Of a stretch of 19,395 bases of DNA, positions 14,828 through 19,395 are shown piece by piece. The stretch comes from Chloroflexota bacterium (GTDB lineage Bacteria > Chloroflexota > Anaerolineae > Anaerolineales > Villigracilaceae), in assembly GCA_023459215.1 (NCBI GenBank), contig JAEWVF010000047.1:1-19395 (forward strand), written 5' to 3'. The notes beneath the pieces are model-generated. The model was not told the origin of the DNA and ran no database searches. It saw only the letters and a program-made list of their open reading frames with translations. Positions within the stretch are counted from its first letter, which is position 1. Each line of letters opens with the position of its first letter. The translations under genes and the position numbers were made by a program.

Positions 14828-16963
14828 ATGACCCTTTACGCTGAAAAAATTGCCCTTGAATTAAAAGTCCGCCCGCAACAGGTGGCGGCTGTCATCAGCC
14901 TGCTCGATGAAGGCAATACCGTCCCGTTCATTTCGCGTTATCGCAAAGAGATGACCGGCACCCTCGATGAAGAGCAGGTGCGCATCACTGCCGAAATGGT
15001 TGAAAAACTGCGCGCCCTCGACGAACGCCGCGCGGCTGTGCTCAAATCCATCGAAGAGCAGGGCAAACTGACTGACGAACTCAAATCCGCCATTGACGCT
15101 GCCGATAACATGACCAGCCTGGAGGATTTGTACGCGCCCTACAAGCCGAAACGCCGCACCCGCGCCATGATTGCCCGCGAGAAGGGCCTCGAACCCCTGG
15201 CGGAAGTCATCCTGCGTCAGGCGCGCGGCGACCGGGCTGCCGAAGCCATCGCCGAAGGCTACCTGAACGAGCAGGTGACCACAGTTGCCGAGGCCTTGCA
15301 AGGCGCGCGCGATATTGTCGCCGAAACCATCAGCGACAATGCCAACGTTCGCCAGGGTGTGCGCGAAAAGGCGCTCAAATTCTCGATGCTCTACGCTGAA
15401 AAAGTGGAAGAAGCCGCCGATGAGAAGCGCGTCTACGAATCGTATTACCAGTTCGAAGGGCGCGTCGACCGTTTGCAGCCGCACCAGATTTTGGCCATCA
15501 ACCGCGGTGAAAAGGAAGGTATCCTGCGCGTGCGTGTCGAAGTGGCCGAAAAAGACTGGCGGCCGGTGGTCGAAACTGAATTTGAAGCCAATATTCTCAG
15601 CCCGATGGTTGATGAATTGATGCTGGCCATTGAAGACGCCGCCGAGCGCCTGTTGCTGCCCTCCATCGAACGCGATGTGCGTCGCGAGTTGAGCGAAAAA
15701 GCGGACGGCCACGCCATCAACGTTTTCGCCACCAACCTGCGCGCCCTGCTTTCGATTGCGCCCCTGGCCGGGCATACCGTGATCGGCCTCGATCCCGGTT
15801 TCCGCACCGGCACCAAGCTGGCCGTCGTCGACCCGACCGGCAAATTGCTCGATACCGGCACCATCTATCCGCACGAGCCGCAAAACAAGTGGGTCGAGGC
15901 CATCGACACCCTGCAGGATATGATCAATCGCCACAAAGTCACCCTGATCACCATCGGCAATGGCACCGCTTCGCGCGAAACAGAGAAATTGGTTGCCGAG
16001 TTGACCCGCAATGCCCCCAGCGTCAAATACCTGATTGTTAACGAGGCTGGCGCTTCGGTCTATTCCGCCTCGCCGCTGGCCCGCGCCGAATTCCCCGATC
16101 TCGACGTATCCATCCGCGGCGCGGTTTCGATTGCCCGCCGCGCCCAGGATCCGCTGGCCGAACTGGTCAAGATCGATCCCAAATCCATCGGGGTGGGCCT
16201 GTACCAGCACGATGTCGATCAGACCGCCCTTAGCCACTCGCTGGATGGCGTGGTCGAAAGCGTGGTCAACCAGGTCGGCGTCGATGTCAACACTGCCAGC
16301 CCGGCCCTGCTGACCCATGTCTCGGGCATCGGGCCAAAACTGGCCGCCGGCATTGTCGCTTATCGCGATAGCAACGGCGTGTTCAAAAGCCGCGAGGAAC
16401 TGAAGAAAGTCTCCGGGTTGGGGCCGAAGGCTTTCGAGCAAAGCGCCGGGTTCATGCGGATTCGGAACGGGAACAACCCGCTCGACGCCTCCGCCATTCA
16501 TCCCGAATCTTACGCCGTTACCCTGTCCGTGCTGGAACGCGCCGGACTGACGCCTGCCTCACCGCTCAGTGAGCGTAAAACCGCCCTGGAAGCGCTGACG
16601 GCCAAAACCCCGCCCGAAAAGCTGGCTGCCGAAATCGGCTGCGGGTTGCCGACCTTGAAAGATATTCTCGAGCAACTCATCCGCCCGGGCCGTGACCCGC
16701 GTGAAGACACTCCCGCGCCGATCCTGCGCACCGATGTGCTCAAGATGGAAGACCTGGCGGTCGGCTTCGAGTTGAAGGGAACTGTTCGTAATGTGGTCGA
16801 TTTCGGCGCGTTTGTCGACATCGGCGTCAAGCAGGATGGCCTGCTGCACAAAAGCCAGATTCCCTTTGGCACCGTGCTCAAAGTGGGCGACATTATCGAT
16901 GTCGACATCCAAAAAATCGAGAAAGAGCGCGGCCGCATCGGCTTGGGCTGGGTCAAGAAATAA
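14828..16963 (+). CDS. tex: Tex-family RNA-binding S1-domain protein
   Basis: 711 residues from ATG 14828; the frame is open from ATG 14792 (723 residues), but MTLYAEKIALEL matches the family N-terminus. In order: a helical Tex N-terminal domain with TVPFISRYRKEMTGTLDE; a YqgF/RNase H-like domain from about 318 (GLDPGFRTGTKLAVVD) continuing to PKSIGVGLYQHDVDQ; helix-hairpin-helix motifs near 497 (HVSGIGPKLA) and just after (VSGLGPKAFEQ); and a C-terminal S1 domain from about 645 (GTVRNVVDFGAFVDIG). It binds nucleic acid and is implicated in transcription and ribosome-linked processes. Neither start has a strong Shine-Dalgarno. A TAAAAT at 14768-14773 is a candidate -10, which would make the leader very short for ATG 14792. 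A strong terminator follows. Confidence 0.95.
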   Translation: MTLYAEKIALELKVRPQQVAAVISLLDEGNTVPFISRYRKEMTGTLDEEQVRITAEMVEKLRALDERRAAVLKSIEEQGKLTDELKSAIDAADNMTSLEDLYAPYKPKRRTRAMIAREKGLEPLAEVILRQARGDRAAEAIAEGYLNEQVTTVAEALQGARDIVAETISDNANVRQGVREKALKFSMLYAEKVEEAADEKRVYESYYQFEGRVDRLQPHQILAINRGEKEGILRVRVEVAEKDWRPVVETEFEANILSPMVDELMLAIEDAAERLLLPSIERDVRRELSEKADGHAINVFATNLRALLSIAPLAGHTVIGLDPGFRTGTKLAVVDPTGKLLDTGTIYPHEPQNKWVEAIDTLQDMINRHKVTLITIGNGTASRETEKLVAELTRNAPSVKYLIVNEAGASVYSASPLARAEFPDLDVSIRGAVSIARRAQDPLAELVKIDPKSIGVGLYQHDVDQTALSHSLDGVVESVVNQVGVDVNTASPALLTHVSGIGPKLAAGIVAYRDSNGVFKSREELKKVSGLGPKAFEQSAGFMRIRNGNNPLDASAIHPESYAVTLSVLERAGLTPASPLSERKTALEALTAKTPPEKLAAEIGCGLPTLKDILEQLIRPGRDPREDTPAPILRTDVLKMEDLAVGFELKGTVRNVVDFGAFVDIGVKQDGLLHKSQIPFGTVLKVGDIIDVDIQKIEKERGRIGLGWVKK

Positions 16964-16980
16964 CCGATTGATTGGAATTG

Positions 16981-17016
16981 AACAGCGCCGTGGAACTTCC
17001 ACGGCGCTGTTTTTTT
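16981..17016 (+). terminator. Rho-independent terminator of tex
   Basis: A perfect 13-bp stem AACAGCGCCGTGG (16981-16993)/CCACGGCGCTGTT (16999-17011) with loop AACTT runs into a T tract ending at 17016. It overlaps the stop of the convergent minus-strand gene by two bases and may also stop transcription from that side. Confidence 0.93.
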
Positions 17017-17767
17017 ATTCTTTGAGCGCGGCAGCCAGCCGCTCGAGCAGTTCTTGTTGCTGCTGCTGGGGCTTGCCCAGCAGGTTGGCGTTCAGGTTTT
17101 CATAGATTTGACGGGCTAGTTCGCTGACCTGTGGCGGCTGGCGCTCAAAAAGTGCTTCTGGATGTTCTTCGACTGCCTGGCGCACCAACCTGATCCGGCG
17201 GAACAGGCCATGCACCTGGGCGCGGCTGCTGGCCAACAGGTAATCGAGCAATTCCCGGCCCCAACCGCTCAGGATCGCCAGGTTTTCGCGGTTGAGCACC
17301 AGGTAGGAGCGGAAGATGCCGCTTACCAGTTCCTTGTTGATATCCCGCTTGGTTTCATGGATGGCCTGTTGAACGCGATTGAAATTTTCGCCGGTATACC
17401 AGCCGTTGCGCAAAACTTCATTGAGCAGCAGGCCGGTGTAATAGGTATCGGTGGCCGTCTCGACGCTTTTCTTGACCTCGAGAATCTTGAGAAATTGGCG
17501 CACGATTTTAAACGGGTATTTTAAAACGCCGAGCAAACCCTGCCAGCAGCCATCCGCATCGATATTGGCCAGCAGTTTTACTTCCTGGGCCGACAGGTTG
17601 ACCCGGTACTGCCCGGCCAGCGCCCTGACCTGGTTTTGGCGAATCACTCCAACGAGGAAATCGTCGACAAAGACGATTGGCACGAAAATCGCCGCGCCAG
17701 ACAGGATGGCGTGGCTGATAATCAGCAAATCGGCTAGCGGGGCGGGTTGGTTGGAATTTACGCTCAT
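17015..17767 (-). CDS. Unrecognised protein with an N-terminal hydrophobic segment
   Basis: 250 residues from ATG 17767, whose ATGA overlaps the stop of the DDAH gene. The longer frame reaching 17926 would run inside that gene and is rejected. Residues about 12-44 are hydrophobic (LLIISHAILSGAAIFVPIVF, then DDFLVGVI), possibly one or two membrane segments. The rest is helical and charged with no catalytic motif I recognise (VLKYPFKIVRQFLKI, YYTGLLLNEVLRNGWYTG), ending in a Gln/Glu-rich tail with a QQQQQ run. I do not recognise the family. It is the last gene of an operon with nitroreductase and DDAH, so it may be co-regulated with them. Confidence 0.75.
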   Translation of the reverse strand: MSVNSNQPAPLADLLIISHAILSGAAIFVPIVFVDDFLVGVIRQNQVRALAGQYRVNLSAQEVKLLANIDADGCWQGLLGVLKYPFKIVRQFLKILEVKKSVETATDTYYTGLLLNEVLRNGWYTGENFNRVQQAIHETKRDINKELVSGIFRSYLVLNRENLAILSGWGRELLDYLLASSRAQVHGLFRRIRLVRQAVEEHPEALFERQPPQVSELARQIYENLNANLLGKPQQQQQELLERLAAALKE

Positions 17768-18552
17768 TGCGCCTCGACCGTTGAATCTTCGAAAATCAGT
17801 GAGCAACAGGTGACCGCGCCTTCGGCTTTGGCAACTTCGCTGGCCGGCACAATCTCCAGGCGGATGCCGGCATCTTCCAGCTTCTTTTGGGTCTTGGGGA
17901 AGTGCGCCGGGAAGATGGCCCCGCATGGCGTGAGCACAATATTGGCTGCCGAGGGTTCTTGCGGGTCGACTTCCACGAATTTCCAGCCGGGGAAATGATT
18001 TTTCCCGACCCAGGCCGGGTTAATCAGCAGGGTATCGGGGCTGGCCTGGGTAACGGCGCTTTTCAAGTGCAGGCAGCCGGTCACCGGAATCCCGCTGACG
18101 GTGTAGCCATGGGATGATAGCGCCTGACGCATCTGCTCGATGGCGTTGGTATCCGAGCGTGTGCTCAGGCCAACGTAGATGCTTTTTCCCAGTTTCAGGA
18201 TGTCGCCGCCGTCGACAGTGGCTGGCGCTTCGATGTGTACCAGCTTGCGGTAGGGGGCCAGCGCCTCGGCGATGGAATCAACCTCCGCTTTGCGCGAATC
18301 AGCGCCGGGACGGGTCAATAGGGCCAGTTCATCCAGCACCAGGGCTGTATCTTCCACAAAAACTGAGTCGGGCAGGGCGGCTTCGGCTGGCAGGCTCAAT
18401 ACCTCGACCCCGAGCCTTCTCAAGGCTTCTTCATATTGATGGTGTTGTTCGCGCGCCAATTCGAGATCGATGGGAGTGCGCGCAAGGTGGGTTAATTCAC
18501 ATTCGTTGAAGCGCGGGCTAATGGCGCGGGTAATGGCGATGGTTTTTGGCAT
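17764..18552 (-). CDS. Dimethylarginine dimethylaminohydrolase/arginine deiminase-family amidinohydrolase
   Basis: 262 residues from ATG 18552, chosen because GAGG lies about 6 nt upstream and MPKTIAITRAISPRF is the family-type N-terminus; the frame is open to 18714 but would run into the nitroreductase gene. Motifs follow the DDAH order: FVEDTALVLDELALLTRPGA, VDGGDILKLG, LHLKSAV with the catalytic His, and VTCCSLIFED with the nucleophilic Cys249. DDAH hydrolyses methylated arginines to citrulline plus an amine; related enzymes act on arginine or other guanidines, so the exact substrate is open. It is cytoplasmic. It starts 7 nt after the nitroreductase stop. Confidence 0.88.
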   Translation of the reverse strand: MPKTIAITRAISPRFNECELTHLARTPIDLELAREQHHQYEEALRRLGVEVLSLPAEAALPDSVFVEDTALVLDELALLTRPGADSRKAEVDSIAEALAPYRKLVHIEAPATVDGGDILKLGKSIYVGLSTRSDTNAIEQMRQALSSHGYTVSGIPVTGCLHLKSAVTQASPDTLLINPAWVGKNHFPGWKFVEVDPQEPSAANIVLTPCGAIFPAHFPKTQKKLEDAGIRLEIVPASEVAKAEGAVTCCSLIFEDSTVEAQ

Positions 18553-18559
18553 TTTGTCC

Positions 18560-19072
18560 TCACCAGTGTTCGAAGTGAACCAGTTCATTGAGTGATTTTC
18601 GCACCTTGGGGCCGGGCTGATCGGCCGGGTAGCCAAGTGGTGTAAAAATGACTGGTTCGACCTCTGCCGGCAGGCGCAGGATACGGCGGGCGGCTTCCAC
18701 ATTAAAGGCAGCAATCCAGCAGGTGCCCAGTCCCAGGTTAGCGGCGGCCAGGATCAGGTGGTCGGCGACAATGGCCGCATCCACCAGCCGGGCGTTGAAA
18801 CGGTCGCTTTCGCGGACCCAGGCCTGGGTCGAGAGCGCGCAAACCGCAATAATCAGCGGGGCCTGGACAAACCACGGGCGTGGATAGATTTGTCCCAACT
18901 CCTGTTCGCGTCCGGCGGTGTGCAGGATGACCAGTTGGAAGGGCTGGCGGTTGGCCGCGGTCGGCGCCAGCCGGGCGGCCTCCAAAACGGCCTGTAATTT
19001 ATCCTCTTCAACCGGGTCGGGGCGATAGGCCCTGACGCTGTAGCGGGCGGCAATCAATTCTGCAAACTCCAT
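18560..19072 (-). CDS. Nitroreductase-family FMN oxidoreductase
   Basis: 170 residues, typical of short single-domain nitroreductases. The opening ARYSVRAYRPDPV is the FMN-phosphate-binding start, followed by ARLAPTAANRQPFQLV (cofactor and substrate pocket), DAAIVADHLILAAANLGLGTCWI and the C-terminal FTPLGYPADQPGPKVRKSL. It is a flavin-dependent NAD(P)H oxidoreductase with unknown natural substrate. AAAGGA lies about 9 nt before the ATG. It is first in the operon with DDAH and the unrecognised gene. Confidence 0.93.
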   Translation of the reverse strand: MEFAELIAARYSVRAYRPDPVEEDKLQAVLEAARLAPTAANRQPFQLVILHTAGREQELGQIYPRPWFVQAPLIIAVCALSTQAWVRESDRFNARLVDAAIVADHLILAAANLGLGTCWIAAFNVEAARRILRLPAEVEPVIFTPLGYPADQPGPKVRKSLNELVHFEHW

Positions 19073-19125
19073 CGTGATGTTCCTTTCAGGAAGTTGTTTT
19101 CAATCAACAATTGGCTTGTGATGCG

Positions 19126-19154
19126 ATTATACGATGCTGGCGGGTATCTGAGAA
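19126..19154 (-). promoter_or_regulatory. Promoter of the nitroreductase-DDAH operon
   Basis: On the minus strand, TTCTCA (19149-19154) and a perfect TATAAT (19126-19131) are separated by 17 nt. The leader to ATG 19072 would be about 47 nt. It lies between the rnpB 3' end and the operon, so the operon does not depend on rnpB transcription. Confidence 0.65.
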
Positions 19155-19228
19155 TTCCGCTTGCCGTTCAAATCCATATCCACCCATATGTCAGGAATTT
19201 GAACGCGCTTAATTTGGTAAAAATTGCC

Positions 19229-19395
19229 TCAGGCCAGTCTGTAAGCCGCATTCTGTCCAGCAACGGGACAAGCCCCGCGCCTGGACGGTCATCTATCTGG
19301 CAAGCGCGTCGCCGCGCCGCTCAAGCAGTCTACCCGGGACTGGCTTCCTGAACAGGAAGCACATGAGGAAACGAGCACATTTCCCGATGGTCCGC
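19229..19395 (-). ncRNA. rnpB: RNase P RNA, 3' part (5' part beyond the window)
   Basis: On the minus strand the sequence contains the conserved bacterial RNase P blocks in order: GGGTAGACTGCTTGAG (around 19320-19335), CCAGATAGATGACCGTCC (around 19263-19280) and GGACAGAATGCGGCTTAC (around 19242-19259), then the closing strand of the terminal helix (CAGACTGGCC). These match the 3' half of the ancestral (A-type) RNA, the catalytic subunit that trims tRNA 5' ends. The 3' end is estimated; a weak GCC-TGA-GGC hairpin followed by TTTTT (19216-19234) may be part of termination. Confidence 0.95.

Noticed and set aside
14861..16501. A 546-residue open frame antisense to tex
   Set aside because: It is a shadow of the well-supported Tex protein; its composition is that of reverse-complemented coding DNA.
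17768..17926. N-terminal extension of the unrecognised protein to 17926
   Set aside because: It lies wholly inside the DDAH gene in another frame, has Arg/Pro/Gly-rich shadow composition, and the ATGA overlap gives a better start.
18553..18714. N-terminal extension of the DDAH protein to 18714
   Set aside because: It overlaps the nitroreductase gene and adds a non-family sequence; ATG 18552 has a Shine-Dalgarno sequence and the family N-terminus.
1..19395. CRISPR arrays, tRNA genes or prophage genes
   Set aside because: No regularly spaced repeats, no tRNA-like cloverleaf and no phage proteins were seen on either strand.

Overview
The window looks like a piece of a chromosome from a GC-rich member of the Chloroflexota, probably Anaerolineae. 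This is an inference from the gene repertoire, the codon bias and the style of the intergenic palindromes; no taxonomic marker was compared. Most genes are ordinary chromosomal genes. Two regions are not.

Positions 1-2270 are visibly more AT-rich in their coding parts than the rest. They hold a truncated lipoprotein gene and a complete lipoprotein WD40/beta-propeller gene, both on the minus strand. Two long imperfect palindromes separate them; their ends (GCGGGCTAAC / GTTAGCCCGC) and internal layout look like integron attC sites. I read this as the edge of a cassette array (CALIN-like), although no integrase lies in the window.

Positions 2416-9105 are a two-gene minus-strand operon with its own promoter and terminator. 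The first gene encodes a membrane-anchored SPFH/band-7 protein. The second overlaps it by ATGA and encodes a 1873-residue protein. That protein contains a degenerate PLP-transferase fold, an intact-looking class I/II aminotransferase and a C-terminal region of about 1000 residues that resembles phosphoenolpyruvate carboxylase. I do not know a described system with this architecture.

Positions 9106-10378 start with about 520 bp of intergenic DNA carrying two palindromic MITE/REP-like elements. These are followed by a TPR-transmembrane-thioredoxin gene in which an in-frame TGA sits exactly where the first Cys of the CxxC motif should be, with a potential hairpin directly after it. It is a candidate selenoprotein (UxxC), or else a gene with a nonsense change.

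Positions 10383-19072 hold housekeeping and accessory genes: an EamA transporter (minus), then plus-strand Gfo/Idh oxidoreductase, DegV, YebC, RuvC and Tex, then a minus-strand operon of nitroreductase, DDAH-type amidinohydrolase and an unrecognised protein. Strong hairpins precede yebC and ruvC, and a textbook terminator follows tex. The right edge (19229-19395) is the 3' part of the RNase P RNA gene on the minus strand.

Several start codons were moved inward from the longest open frame, on the basis of Shine-Dalgarno sequences, overlaps with neighbours and family N-termini.
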